A DNA stretch of 64,000 nucleotides from an uncultured Comamonas sp. (GCA_947306475.1 CAMZGS010000003.1:124001-188000); one strand, 5' to 3'. Shown: positions 1 through 8,970, counted from the first letter of the stretch. Notes: generated from the sequence alone by a model not told the origin. Numbers and translations: made by a program.

Positions 1-1
1 G

Positions 2-415
2 GGCTTCACCGACCGGGCGCTGGCGGCCATGCAGGCGCACCAATGGCCCGGCAATGTGCGCGAGCTGGAAAACTTGATTGAACGCGGCGTCATCCTCACC
101 GCCTCCGGGGAGGAGGTCGATGCCAGCGTACTGTTTCCCCACCTGAGCCTGCCCGAGGGCGCCACCGTGAACGCCCGCGGCGCGCTGGAAGCCACCCCCC
201 CGGCACAGACCGAAACCACCAGGCAGTGGTACGACCATCTGCAAGCCAGTGGCATGACACTTGAAACCCTGGAAAATCGGCTGCTTGCCGAAGCAGTGGA
301 ACGCTCCGGCGGCAATCTGGCCGCTGCCGCGCGCGCCCTGGGACTGACCCGGGCGCAACTGAGCTACCGCCTGCAACGCCTACAGGAACGCACCGCACGC
401 ACATCCCAACAATAA
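2..415 (+). CDS. C-terminal part of a sigma-54-dependent transcriptional activator (XylR/DmpR/AphR-like)
   Basis: The 5' end lies outside the window and the frame is open from base 2. What remains is the end of the AAA+ sigma-54 interaction domain, with the family motif [18 protein letters not shown] at about residues 14-31. A linker follows, then a Fis-type helix-turn-helix at the C-terminus ([22 protein letters not shown]). This tail is typical of the XylR/DmpR/AphR group, which activates phenol and aromatic catabolic promoters; the effector-binding V4R domain would lie upstream and is not visible. The GntR-family gene starting 8 bp downstream on the same strand recalls the aphR/aphS pair of Comamonas testosteroni. 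The family is clear; the aromatic-compound role is inferred. Confidence 0.85.
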   Translation, partial: GFTDRALAAMQAHQWPGNVRELENLIERGVILTASGEEVDASVLFPHLSLPEGATVNARGALEATPPAQTETTRQWYDHLQASGMTLETLENRLLAEAVERSGGNLAAAARALGLTRAQLSYRLQRLQERTARTSQQ

Positions 416-422
416 ACACGCC

Positions 423-1178
423 ATGGCCAAACGCAGCTTCTTGTCGCTCCCGCCGGACGCACCGAACAGCCACAGCACCCTGATGGACTCCGGCCACCCC
501 AGCCGCACACTCATCGAGCAGACCTACGCCACGCTGCGCGAGGACATCATCGAGGGACGCCTGACACCTGGCAGCAAGCTGCGCATCGAGCACCTGCGCA
601 CCCGGTATGCCGTGGGCGCCGGCACACTGCGCGAGGCACTGACCCGGCTGGTCAGCGACGCACTGGTCACCACCGAAGGCCAGCGCGGCTTTCGGGTGGC
701 CCCCATTGCGCTGGAAGAGCTGGAAGACATCACGCGCCTGCGCGTGCAGATTGAAACCGAGGCACTGCGCCAGTCCATGCGCCATGGCGATGCGCACTGG
801 CGCCAGCGGGTGGAACATGCCTATGCGGCCATCTCTGCCGAAGAGCCCATCGCACCGCAGCGCCGGCGCCAGTGGGAGCTGCTCAACATGCGCCTGCACG
901 AGGCCTTGCTCTGCGGCTACCCGTCGCCCTGGACGCTGCGCGTGCTGCGCCTGCTGTCACGCCACAGCGAACGCTACCGCTGCTACGCCATGACCCTGCC
1001 TGGCTGCGTGCGCGACGTGCACGCCGAACACGCGGCCATCGTCGAATACGCCCTGACGGGCCAGGAAGCGCGCGCCGCGCTGGCGCTGGAAGCCCACATC
1101 CGCACCACACCGGATCTGCTCATCCGCGCCCTGCGCGAAGGCCGTGCCGTACTGCCCGGCGACCAGCCCGCTCCTTAG
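423..1178 (+). CDS. GntR-family (FCD domain) transcriptional regulator, AphS-like
   Basis: A 251-residue DNA-binding repressor. An N-terminal winged helix-turn-helix covers about residues 35-100 (TYATLREDIIEGRLTPGSKL, then GAGTLREALTRLVSDAL). A helical FCD ligand/metal-binding domain covers about 105-235, including H-x3-H-rich helices such as NMRLHEALL and DVHAEHAAIVEYAL. It starts 8 bp after the upstream sigma-54 activator, so the two are probably co-transcribed. An internal ATG at 480 would remove 19 non-conserved residues and cannot be excluded. In Comamonas, AphS represses phenol-degradation genes; that equivalence is inferred from family and context. The stop overlaps the stop of the convergent gene by 4 nt. 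Confidence 0.85.
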   Translation: MAKRSFLSLPPDAPNSHSTLMDSGHPSRTLIEQTYATLREDIIEGRLTPGSKLRIEHLRTRYAVGAGTLREALTRLVSDALVTTEGQRGFRVAPIALEELEDITRLRVQIETEALRQSMRHGDAHWRQRVEHAYAAISAEEPIAPQRRRQWELLNMRLHEALLCGYPSPWTLRVLRLLSRHSERYRCYAMTLPGCVRDVHAEHAAIVEYALTGQEARAALALEAHIRTTPDLLIRALREGRAVLPGDQPAP

Positions 1179-1426
1179 CCCTTCTTCTTGGTGAGCAGCT
1201 CCCAGACAAACAGCAGCAGCACGGCCCCCACGACCGAGGCAATCCAGCCCGCCGAAGAGCCCGGTGGATACCAGCCCAGCGCCGCGCCACCATAGCTGGC
1301 GACCAAGGAGCCGACGATGCCCAGCAAAGTGGTCATGATGAAGCCCATGCTCTGATTGCCGGGCATGATGGCCCGGGCGATCAGCCCGACGATGAAGCCC
1401 ACGATGATGGTGACGAGCAAAGACAT
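1175..1426 (-). CDS. GlsB/YeaQ/YmgE family (transglycosylase-associated) membrane protein
   Basis: An 83-residue very hydrophobic protein with three predicted membrane helices and the family's glycine-rich pattern (GFIVGLIARAIMPG, then GIVGSLVASYGG). It ends in a basic KKKG tail. The start at 1426 is chosen because a GGAGGA Shine-Dalgarno lies 6-7 nt upstream; the open frame extends further upstream but that part has no conservation and covers the uspA terminator. The family is stress-induced in enterobacteria; its biochemical role is not established despite the 'transglycosylase-associated' name. It lies downstream of uspA on the same strand, separated by a terminator. Confidence 0.85.
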   Translation of the reverse strand: MSLLVTIIVGFIVGLIARAIMPGNQSMGFIMTTLLGIVGSLVASYGGAALGWYPPGSSAGWIASVVGAVLLLFVWELLTKKKG

Positions 1427-1450
1427 GGTGGAAATCCTCCGAGAGCAATG

Positions 1451-1475
1451 AAAAAGGCCACCCATTGTGGCCTTT
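1451..1475 (-). terminator. Rho-independent terminator after uspA
   Basis: A 9-bp stem (AAAGGCCAC / GTGGCCTTT) with a 5-nt loop, followed on the minus strand by five T residues. It lies 32 nt past the uspA stop codon and just upstream of the GlsB-like gene. Confidence 0.75.
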
Positions 1476-1506
1476 GCTGCCTGCCGGTGGTGGGCGAGGG
1501 GAATCG

Positions 1507-1932
1507 TCAGCGGATCAGCAGCACCGGCACGCTGCAATTGGCCAGCACCTGCGTGCTGACCGAACCCATCACCAGGCGCCCCAGCGCGCCATGGCCGTGG
1601 GTTCCCATGATGACCAGGTCGTACTTGCCTTCCTCGGCCACGCGCGCAATCGTCTCGCCGGCCGGGCCGATCTCCTGCTGCAGGGTGGGCGTGATGCCGC
1701 CCTGCTCCAGATACTTGCGCACGGGCTCGAGCACCTTGGCCGCTTCGTCGTTGTAGTACTCATCCAGCATCTCCTTGCTGAGCACGGCCCGCGCGCGCGG
1801 CGGCATGGCGGGCATCACCGTCAGCACCGTGAAGCTGTTGCGCCCGCCGCCCAGGAGCTCGTCGTGCGCGCCCAGGTAGGCCAGCATCTTCTTGGTGTAG
1901 GGACTGCCATCAACGGCCAGCAAAATCTTCAT
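1507..1932 (-). CDS. Universal stress protein UspA family
   Basis: A 141-residue single-domain Usp protein. The N-terminus MKILLAVDGSPY is the first beta strand with the conserved Asp. The C-terminus carries the ATP-binding signature G-x2-G-x9-G-(S/T) (GTHGHGALGRLVMGS), so it probably belongs to the nucleotide-binding subgroup. It ends SVPVLLIR, as usual for the family. It acts in the cytoplasm in stress survival; the exact stress is not visible. It is divergently oriented from the TonB-receptor operon across a 192-bp intergenic region and is followed by its own terminator. Confidence 0.92.
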   Translation of the reverse strand: MKILLAVDGSPYTKKMLAYLGAHDELLGGGRNSFTVLTVMPAMPPRARAVLSKEMLDEYYNDEAAKVLEPVRKYLEQGGITPTLQQEIGPAGETIARVAEEGKYDLVIMGTHGHGALGRLVMGSVSTQVLANCSVPVLLIR

Positions 1933-2099
1933 CGTTCCATCTCCAGTTCGTCTTCAGTCACGGCCAGTGCAACATGCCCGCCCTACTCGGGATCATAAGG
2001 GCAGGGCAGCGCCGGGGTGGTTGTTGTTTTTTGACCATTTCCAGCCCCGGACTCCCGAAAGGGTTTTGTGGGTGGCGGATTTGTGCATAATTGATAAAT

Positions 2100-2118
2100 A
2101 CAAACCATTCTCATTTGC
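2100..2118 (-). promoter_or_regulatory. Fur-box-like operator before the TonB receptor operon
   Basis: Read on the minus strand the 19-mer is GCAAATGAGAATGGTTTGT, which shares the AATGAGAATG core and 13 of 19 positions with the Fur consensus GATAATGAGAATGATTATC. It sits only 6 bp before the receptor start codon, so a bound Fur would block the start of the transcript or the ribosome site. Surrounding DNA (about 2081-2120) is AT-rich, as expected for a promoter. Binding is inferred, not shown. Confidence 0.65.
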
Positions 2119-2124
2119 ATCAGC

Positions 2125-4080
2125 ATGAATTCCGACACCACCTCCACGGCATGCCGACACCATCCTGTGGCCCTGGCTTCCCTGTTGTTTCTTGGCTCGC
2201 TGCACGCCCAGGTGACCGAGGAGGGCCCGGCTGCCCCCGCCACCCTCAAGGCCGTGACCGTGACCGCCACCATGAACGAGCAGGATGCCCGCACCGCCCC
2301 GGCCAGCGTCACCGTGATCACCGAAGAAGAACTGGCCGAGCGCAACGCCGCCAATCTGCTGGACGCCGTCCGCGGCACGCCAGGGGTGAGCATGCAGGCG
2401 CGCCAGGTGGGCGGGCGCAAGACCCTGGCGCTGCGCGGCATGGAGGGCAAGCACACGCTGACCCTGATCGATGGCCGGCGCATCAGCGCCAGCGACGACG
2501 TGATCGGCCACTCCGACTACCAGTACGGCTGGCTGCCCATATCGGCGGTGGAGCGGGTGGAGATCATCCGCGGACCGCTGTCGGCGCTGTATGGCTCCGA
2601 GGCGCTGGGCGGGGTGATCAACCTGATCACAAAGAAGCCCAAGGACCGCTGGATGGCCTCCATCGGCCTGTCCGGCAGCACGGGCCTGGACTCCGACACC
2701 GCAGCCGACGCCTGGCGCAGCTCGGTCTATGCCGCCGGGCCGCTGGGGGAAAGATTCACTCTGGCGATCAACGCAGAAAAGACCCACCAGGGCAGCACCT
2801 CCTTGCCGGAAGACCGTCTTCTGTCGGAAATCGAAGGCAACCGCAACCGCAGCCTGGGGGTGACCGCCAGCTGGCAGCCGGCGCAGGGGCATGAAGTGGA
2901 ATTGGGCGTGCAGGACGGCCTGGAAAAGCGCGACTCCGACGACATCGACCGCACCCGCACGCGCTACCACAACCGCTATGAGCTGGAGCGCTCGCAGCAG
3001 CACGTGAGCTGGAACGCCGACTGGGGCGGCTGGCGCAGCCAGCTGCGCGCCTACCGCAGCGACATCCGCATCCGCAACCACCGCAATCAGGGCGTGGCGC
3101 CCACCCGCCCGCAGGACATGCGCGACAGCGTGGTCGATGGCCATGCCACCACCCGTTGGGGCCAGCACCAGATCACCGTCGGCGGCGAGTGGCGCAAGGA
3201 GGAACTGGTCAACGCCGGCCTGAAAAACGGCCGCGACGACGCCACGCACCAGGCGCTGTTCGTGCAGGATGAGTTCGCCCTGGCCCATGACCTGATGGCC
3301 ACCCTGGGCCTGCGCGCCGACCACCACGAGATTTTTGGCTCGGAGCTGAGCCCGCGCGCCTACCTGGTCTGGGAGGCGCACCCCGATCTGGTCATCAAGG
3401 GCGGCTACGGCCACGCCTTCAAGGCGCCCACGCTCAAGCAGATCTCGCCCAACTACGTCGGTGCCGAGGGGCCGCACACCTTCCTGGGCAACGGCAACAT
3501 CCAGCCGGAAACCTCCAACGCCTTTGAGCTGGGCGCCAGCTGGCAGGCCCTGCCCCAGCTGGCCCTGCGCGCCACGGCATTTCGTACCGAGGTCAAGCAG
3601 CTCATCACCTACCGCCTGCTGCAAAGAATCGGCCCGCGCAGCATCTACCAGTACGACAACGTGGATGCCGCACGCATTCAGGGGCTGGAGGCCGGCTTCA
3701 CCTGGGACATCACCCCGCGCCTGCAATGGAACAACGATGCCACCTGGCTGCACACGCGCGACAAGACCACCGGCAAGCAGCTCAACGACCGCCCGCGCGT
3801 GGCCTGGAACTCCAGCCTGGTCTGGCAGGTGCAGCAATGGCGCACCCAGCTGGGCATGGAATACACCGGCAGGCAGCAAAGCGGCAGCGGCCGCCTGCCG
3901 GCCTACACCTTGTGGAACGCCAGCGTGGGCCGGGCCTGGAAGCTGGGCGAGCAGCGCCAGCTGCACCTGAGCGCCGGCATCCACAACCTGAGCAACGTGC
4001 GCATGCAGGAGGAATCCCCCAACTTTGGCTACGCCGAGCAAGGCCGGCGCTTCTTCGTCAACGCCCGCATGGATTTTTGA
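2125..4080 (+). CDS. TonB-dependent outer-membrane receptor (haem/siderophore type)
   Basis: A 651-residue receptor. A signal peptide ends near residue 29 (SLLFLGSLHAQ). A TonB box-like segment follows at about 41-48 (LKAVTVTAT). The plug domain (about 55-165) includes TLIDGRRIS and VEIIRGPLSALYGSEALGG. The beta barrel ends in a terminal phenylalanine (FFVNARMDF). The barrel contains HAFKAPTLKQ, the 'FRAP'-type segment of receptors such as HmuR, BtuB and CirA. An in-frame stop lies just upstream and the next ATG falls after the TonB box, so ATG 2125 is the only sensible start even though no good ribosome site precedes it. It is the first gene of a four-gene operon with a CobN-like chelatase; the Fur-like box suggests an iron-linked ligand (inferred). 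Confidence 0.92.
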   Translation: MNSDTTSTACRHHPVALASLLFLGSLHAQVTEEGPAAPATLKAVTVTATMNEQDARTAPASVTVITEEELAERNAANLLDAVRGTPGVSMQARQVGGRKTLALRGMEGKHTLTLIDGRRISASDDVIGHSDYQYGWLPISAVERVEIIRGPLSALYGSEALGGVINLITKKPKDRWMASIGLSGSTGLDSDTAADAWRSSVYAAGPLGERFTLAINAEKTHQGSTSLPEDRLLSEIEGNRNRSLGVTASWQPAQGHEVELGVQDGLEKRDSDDIDRTRTRYHNRYELERSQQHVSWNADWGGWRSQLRAYRSDIRIRNHRNQGVAPTRPQDMRDSVVDGHATTRWGQHQITVGGEWRKEELVNAGLKNGRDDATHQALFVQDEFALAHDLMATLGLRADHHEIFGSELSPRAYLVWEAHPDLVIKGGYGHAFKAPTLKQISPNYVGAEGPHTFLGNGNIQPETSNAFELGASWQALPQLALRATAFRTEVKQLITYRLLQRIGPRSIYQYDNVDAARIQGLEAGFTWDITPRLQWNNDATWLHTRDKTTGKQLNDRPRVAWNSSLVWQVQQWRTQLGMEYTGRQQSGSGRLPAYTLWNASVGRAWKLGEQRQLHLSAGIHNLSNVRMQEESPNFGYAEQGRRFFVNARMDF

Positions 4081-4088
4081 CGAGTCCT

Positions 4089-4175
4089 AAAACCATAGCT
4101 GCTTGCGCTGGATAGACAAGGATTTCAGTTGAAAAACCATCTGAAATCCTTTTCCTACAAGCGCCTGCAGCTCAT
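4089..4175. repeat. Dispersed ~90-bp nested inverted repeat, copy 1
   Basis: Outer arms TAGCTGCTTGCGCTGG and CAAGCGCCTGCAGCT enclose inner arms GATTTCAG and CTGAAATC. It lies between the TonB receptor and the cobN-like gene and would be transcribed as a long hairpin between them. Its presence argues against starting the chelatase at the upstream ATG 4129, which would place repeat DNA in the coding region. Confidence 0.85.
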
Positions 4176-4236
4176 CTTACTGATGTTGGCCGACCATGCT
4201 TCACGGTGTGGCAGGTCGGCACCGACGTTTGTGTTC

Positions 4237-7200
4237 ATGAAAAAACTTTTGCATCTCTGGCTGCTGGCACTGTGCTGTTGCACCACCTGGGCACAGGCGC
4301 CTGCCAGCAACAGCGCCGCCCCGGCTGGCGCGCCGCCGCTGTCCGTGCTGTTCATTGCCACCAGCAACGTGCCCGCCGGCAAATTCCGCCAGCTGGCCGA
4401 CATTGCCCGGCCCCACGGCATCCAGGTGCAGGTGCGCTACCTGCACCAGCTCCCCAAGAGCAGCGACGGTGGCCTGTGGCGGGGCCACGCGGCCGTGTTC
4501 TTCGACAGCTATCTGGTCAACGAGGTGCAGGAGCATCTGAGCAGCGCGCTGCCCGATCTGCGCCAGCCCTGCCTGTGGCTGTACGGTCAGCAGATCCAGG
4601 CCCAGGGCCTGCCGCAGCCTGTGGCGCAGCGCCTGCATCAGTACTACGTCAACGGCGGTCGGCAAAACTTCGAGGGTTTTTTTGCCACCCTGGCCGCCCA
4701 CCTGCGCGGCCTGCCGCCGCCGCAGACGGCGCCGCCCGTGCTCTACCCCAAGGCTGCCATCTACCACCCGCAGGCGCCCCAGCAGGTGTTTGCCAGCGCG
4801 CAGGAGTATTTCGCCTGGAAAGGCGTGACCGCCAGCGCCCCCCGCCGCCAGCGCCCGCCCATCATTGCCCTGGCGCTGCACCAGCAGTACCTGGCCGCCA
4901 TGCAGACCGCCTTTGTGGACGACCTGATCGCCCGCATCGAAGCCAGCGGCGCCACCGCCCTGGCGTTCTACACCCCGATGATGGAGCCACGCGGCTTTAC
5001 CCGGCTGCTGCAGGATGAGCACGGCAAGCCCCTGGCCGATGTGCTCATCACCACGCAGATCATGCTCAGCGCCGAACACCGGCGCAGCGAGTTTGCCGAG
5101 CTGGGCATCCCCGTGCTGCAGGCCATGCCCTACCGCCGTGGCGCAGAAGAAGACTGGGCCCAGGACCCGCAGGGCGTGCGCCTGATGGATGTGCCCTTCT
5201 ACCTGGCCCAGCCCGAATACGCCGGCGTGACCGACATTCAGGTGGCCGCCGCCACGCGCAAGAGCGACGAGCAGATCGTCGCCATCGCCGCGCAGGCGCA
5301 GGCCGTGGTGAACAAGGCCGTGCGACTGGCCAAACTGCAGGCCACGGCCAATGCCGACAAGCGGGTGGCACTGATGTTCTGGAACTACCCCCCGGGCGAG
5401 AAGAACCTGAGCGCCTCCTTCCTGAACGTGCCGCGCAGCCTGCGCCGCGTGCTCGACGGCCTGCAGGAGGCTGGCTACGACACCTCCACCCCCGGGGAAG
5501 AAGCGCTGGTGGCCCAACTGCAGCAGCTGCTGGCCCCGGCCTACCGCAACGACCGCCTGCAACCGCTGCTGAAGGCCAACCTGGCCGCGCTGTTGCCACT
5601 CAAGGACTACCGCGCCTGGCTGCAACAGCTGCCCAGCGCCACCCGGCAGGCCCTGGCTGCGGCCTGGGGCGATCCCGCGCAATCGCGCATGGTGCTGCGC
5701 CGCGCCGGGCAGGAGTTCTTCGTCATTCCGCGCCTGCAGCTGGGCCGTGTGCTCATCCTGCCGCAGCCGCCGCGCGCCGAGGGACAGGAGAACAAGGAAA
5801 AAGCCCTCTACCACTCCACCACCGCCCTGCCCTCGCACCACTACCTGGCCACCTACCTGTGGATGCGCCAGCACGCCGATGCGCTGATCCACTTCGGCAC
5901 CCACGGCACGCAGGAGTGGCTGCCCGGCAAGGAACGCGGCCTGTCCGTGTACGACCCGCCGCTGCTGGCGCTGGGCGACATCCCCGTGGCCTACCCCTAC
6001 ATTGCCGACAACATCGGCGAAGCCACGCAGGCCAAGCGCCGGGGCCGTGCCACCATCGTCAGCCACCAGACCCCGCCTTTTGCTCCCGGCGGCCTGCACG
6101 CCGCGCTCACGCACATGCACGACCTGCTGCACCAGTGGCTGGCGCAGGACGAAGGCGCCGTCAAGGATCGCCTGGCCGCCGATCTGCTGACCGCCACCCG
6201 CCAGGAGCGCGTGCTGGCCGACCTGGGCCTGACCGAAGCCCAGGCACAGGCCGACTTCGGTGCTTTCGTCCACCTGCTGCACGAGCACCTGCACGAGCTG
6301 GCGCAGACCGCCCAACCCCAGGGCCTGCACACCTTCGGCAAGGCGCCCGAAGAGCTGCACCGCCTGGGTACCGTGCTGCTCATGCTGGGGCAGCCCTTCT
6401 GGGAAGCGGCTGCCGCGCACGCCGGCGTCCCGACCGAGGACGTGGACGAAGCCCTCATCGGCCCCTGGGAGATCCTGCCCCAGACCACGCCCTACCAGCT
6501 GCTGCAGCGTCACGTGGTACAGGGCGAAAGCCTGGATGCACTGCCCGAAGCGCTACAGAAGTCCTTGCAGCAGGCGCGCACCGCCTACGACCACCTGGGC
6601 GCCCGAAACGAGATGGCCGGCCTGCTGGCCGTGCTGGACGGCAGGTACCTGCCCACCTCCTACGGCGGCGATCCGATCAAAAACCCGGACGCCTACCCCA
6701 CAGGGCGCAACCTCTATGGCTTCGACCCCTCGCGCGTGCCCACCCGGCAGGCCTGGGAGGCCGGCAGGCAGGCCGCTGAAAACCTGCTGAACGAACACCG
6801 CCGGCTGCACGGCCAGTTGCCTGAAAAACTCACCTTCAGCCTGTGGTCGGTGGAAACCATGCGTCACCAGGGGCTGCTGGAAGCGCAGGCGCTGTGGCTG
6901 CTGGGCGTGGAACCCGTCTGGGATGAAGGCGGGCGCGTCACCGGCGTGCATCTGGTGCCGCGCGCGCAATTGGGCCGCCCACGGGTGGACGTGGTGCTCT
7001 CGGCCACCGGCCTGTACCGCGACCACTTTCCCAACGTGATGAAGCAGCTGGCCCAGGCCGTGCTGCTGGCCAGCCAGGCCCGGGACGAGGCCGACAACCC
7101 CGTGGCACGCAACGCACAGCGCATTGCCCAAAAGCTCATCGCCCAGGGGGCCGACGCCCAGACTGCCGAGCGCGCCGGCGCCACGCGCATCTTCTCCTCG

Positions 7201-8355
7201 GCCAGCGGCAACTACGGCACCGGGCTGGACGATGCCACCCTGGCCACCGACACCTGGAGCGGCAAGGAAGAGGGCGACCGCAAGCTCGCCCAGCTGTACC
7301 TGTCCAGAATGCAGTACGCCTACGGCCCGGATGAACGGCACTGGGGTGCCGCCGGCGTGGATGGGCTGGACGACAAGGACATCAACCTGTACGCCGAACA
7401 CCTGCGGGGCACGCAGGGCGCCGTGCTGTCGCGCACCTCCAACCTGTACGGCATGCTCACCACCGACGACCCCTTCCAGTACCTGGGGGGCATTGCCCTG
7501 GCGGTGCACCACCTGGATGGCAAGGCGCCCGAGCTGTACATCAGCAACCTGCGCGGCGCAGGCAGCGGCCGGGTGGAGGGTGCCGCACAGTTCCTGGCCA
7601 AGGAGCTGGCCACGCGCCAGTTCCACCCCGGCTACATCCAGGGGCTGATGCAGGAAGGCTATGCCGGCACGTTGCAGGTGCTGGATGCCACCAACAATTT
7701 CTGGGGCTGGACAGCGGTGGCGCGCGAAATCGTGCGCGACGACCAGTGGCAGGAAATGGTGGACGTGTACGTGCGCGACAAGCACCAGCTGGGCCTGAAG
7801 CAATGGTTCGAGCAGCACAACCCCCACGCCCTGGCGCAGACCATGGAGCGCATGCTGGAAGCGGCCCGACAGGGTTACTGGCAGGCCGACGACGCCACCG
7901 TGCAGGAGCTGAAGACCCGCTGGCGCGAGCTGGCCCGCCGCTACGACGTGCGCACCGACAACGCCGCCTTTGCCGCCTCGGTCGGCGCCCGCGCTCTGCC
8001 CGGGGCCGGCTTTGGCATCGCCCCACCCAGCGCCACGGCCTCTGCCTCCCAGGGCGCCTCCAGCGCCACGCGCCCACTGCCCAAGCTGCCAGCAGCGCCT
8101 CCGCCCCCCGCCGAGGCACCCCCCGCGCCCGAGCACAGCCCGAAGCCGGAAGCAAAACCGCAGGCCGAGCCGGAGCCACCTCCCGTCACCGGGGTGGTGC
8201 TGCGTCCCGTCACCCCCCCCGAAGCACCGCCCCCCTCCTGGCCCTGGCGCAGCCTGGGGCTGGGGGTCGGGCTGGCCGCCATTGCCGCCAGCGGTGCCTG
8301 GCACCAGCGCCACCAGGCACGCCGGGGCAATCGACGCAAAAAACATAGCTCTTAG
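4237..8355 (+). CDS. Exported, membrane-anchored CobN-like chelatase (HmuS-like)
   Basis: A 1372-residue protein of the CobN/BchH family. The hallmark motif HFGTHGTQEWLPGK is at about residues 551-564 and the C-terminal half keeps CobN blocks such as NFWGWTAVAREIV. Unlike cytoplasmic CobN it begins with a Sec signal peptide (MKKLLHLWLLALCCCTTWAQA). It ends with a Pro-rich linker (about 1255-1330), one membrane helix (about 1338-1355) and a basic tail, so the catalytic body should lie in the periplasm. I start at ATG 4237 because the signal peptide follows directly; ATG 4129 lies inside a repeat. No CobS/CobT or ChlI/ChlD partners are nearby. The last residues (KKHSS) and the stop are encoded by the edge of another repeat. 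The context of TonB receptor, ExbB-like channel and DUF2149 resembles Bacteroidetes hmu loci, where HmuS removes iron from haem. Cobalt or another tetrapyrrole remains possible. Confidence 0.85.
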   Translation: MKKLLHLWLLALCCCTTWAQAPASNSAAPAGAPPLSVLFIATSNVPAGKFRQLADIARPHGIQVQVRYLHQLPKSSDGGLWRGHAAVFFDSYLVNEVQEHLSSALPDLRQPCLWLYGQQIQAQGLPQPVAQRLHQYYVNGGRQNFEGFFATLAAHLRGLPPPQTAPPVLYPKAAIYHPQAPQQVFASAQEYFAWKGVTASAPRRQRPPIIALALHQQYLAAMQTAFVDDLIARIEASGATALAFYTPMMEPRGFTRLLQDEHGKPLADVLITTQIMLSAEHRRSEFAELGIPVLQAMPYRRGAEEDWAQDPQGVRLMDVPFYLAQPEYAGVTDIQVAAATRKSDEQIVAIAAQAQAVVNKAVRLAKLQATANADKRVALMFWNYPPGEKNLSASFLNVPRSLRRVLDGLQEAGYDTSTPGEEALVAQLQQLLAPAYRNDRLQPLLKANLAALLPLKDYRAWLQQLPSATRQALAAAWGDPAQSRMVLRRAGQEFFVIPRLQLGRVLILPQPPRAEGQENKEKALYHSTTALPSHHYLATYLWMRQHADALIHFGTHGTQEWLPGKERGLSVYDPPLLALGDIPVAYPYIADNIGEATQAKRRGRATIVSHQTPPFAPGGLHAALTHMHDLLHQWLAQDEGAVKDRLAADLLTATRQERVLADLGLTEAQAQADFGAFVHLLHEHLHELAQTAQPQGLHTFGKAPEELHRLGTVLLMLGQPFWEAAAAHAGVPTEDVDEALIGPWEILPQTTPYQLLQRHVVQGESLDALPEALQKSLQQARTAYDHLGARNEMAGLLAVLDGRYLPTSYGGDPIKNPDAYPTGRNLYGFDPSRVPTRQAWEAGRQAAENLLNEHRRLHGQLPEKLTFSLWSVETMRHQGLLEAQALWLLGVEPVWDEGGRVTGVHLVPRAQLGRPRVDVVLSATGLYRDHFPNVMKQLAQAVLLASQARDEADNPVARNAQRIAQKLIAQGADAQTAERAGATRIFSSASGNYGTGLDDATLATDTWSGKEEGDRKLAQLYLSRMQYAYGPDERHWGAAGVDGLDDKDINLYAEHLRGTQGAVLSRTSNLYGMLTTDDPFQYLGGIALAVHHLDGKAPELYISNLRGAGSGRVEGAAQFLAKELATRQFHPGYIQGLMQEGYAGTLQVLDATNNFWGWTAVAREIVRDDQWQEMVDVYVRDKHQLGLKQWFEQHNPHALAQTMERMLEAARQGYWQADDATVQELKTRWRELARRYDVRTDNAAFAASVGARALPGAGFGIAPPSATASASQGASSATRPLPKLPAAPPPPAEAPPAPEHSPKPEAKPQAEPEPPPVTGVVLRPVTPPEAPPPSWPWRSLGLGVGLAAIAASGAWHQRHQARRGNRRKKHSS

Positions 8356-8400
8356 CGCTTGCCCAGAAAGCGCAAAAGGCAGATTTCATTCAGATTTTTC
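8338..8400. repeat. Variant repeat at the end of the cobN-like gene, copy 2
   Basis: The sequence begins AAAACATAGCTCTTAGCGC, as in the other copies, but then shows a short hairpin GCGCTTgcccagAAAGCGC instead of the long nested form. It is a shorter subclass or a half element. It supplies the stop codon of the chelatase gene. Confidence 0.6.
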
Positions 8401-8412
8401 AGGAGTCCATCA

Positions 8413-8970
8413 ATGACCAATCCCATCGAAGTGGCGATGTACGACATCAGCCAGTTCTTCCTCTACCCCGTGCTCATCGCCATTGCGGTGCTGTTCGTGC
8501 ACGCCTTCTTCGCCCTGGGCGCCTTTGTCTGGCAGGCCTGGCAGCGTGCCCGAGGCCACATCGCCGGGTTTGAGCTGCACGCCGTTCGGCAGGCCGATCC
8601 CGACATCGACCTGGTGGCGCTGGAGACACTGGCCGTCAAACGCCTGGAATTTGCCCGCATCGCCACCCGCGTAGCCCCCATGCTGGGTCTGGTGGCCACC
8701 ATGATCCCCATGGGCCCGGCCCTGAAGGCCCTGGCCGACGGGGCGCTGCAGGACGTCTCACGCAGCCTGATGATTGCGTTTTCCGCCGTCATCCTGGCGC
8801 TGCTGTCGGCGGCCATCAGCTTCACCGTGGTGAATGTGCGCAAGCGCTGGTACAGCGCCGATCTGGCCACCATCGAAGCCCGACTGGCCCACGCCACCCC
8901 ACAGGCCACAGCTCCAGTGCAGCCGCCTGCTGCCGCGCACGCTGCAGCGCTCCACGGAGCGCACGCATGA
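8413..8970 (+). CDS. MotA/TolQ/ExbB-type proton channel protein
   Basis: A 185-residue inner-membrane protein with three predicted helices: about residues 12-34 (FFLYPVLIAIAVLFVHAFF), 88-110 (APMLGLVATMIPMGPAL) and 120-145 (SLMIAFSAVILALLSAAI). The second helix region has the ExbB/TolQ core pattern. The start at 8413 is preceded by AGGAG with 7-nt spacing; the open frame begins earlier but inside repeat DNA. It overlaps the next gene by the ATGA arrangement, implying coupled translation. It probably couples proton motive force to the neighbouring chelatase or receptor, together with the DUF2149 protein in the ExbD-like role (inferred). Confidence 0.85.
   Translation: MTNPIEVAMYDISQFFLYPVLIAIAVLFVHAFFALGAFVWQAWQRARGHIAGFELHAVRQADPDIDLVALETLAVKRLEFARIATRVAPMLGLVATMIPMGPALKALADGALQDVSRSLMIAFSAVILALLSAAISFTVVNVRKRWYSADLATIEARLAHATPQATAPVQPPAAAHAAALHGAHA

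Noticed and set aside
2000-2124. Cobalamin riboswitch before the TonB receptor, which would point to B12 or cobalt uptake
   Set aside because: The short leader has no B12-box-like sequence and little space for the aptamer; a Fur-like site is seen instead.
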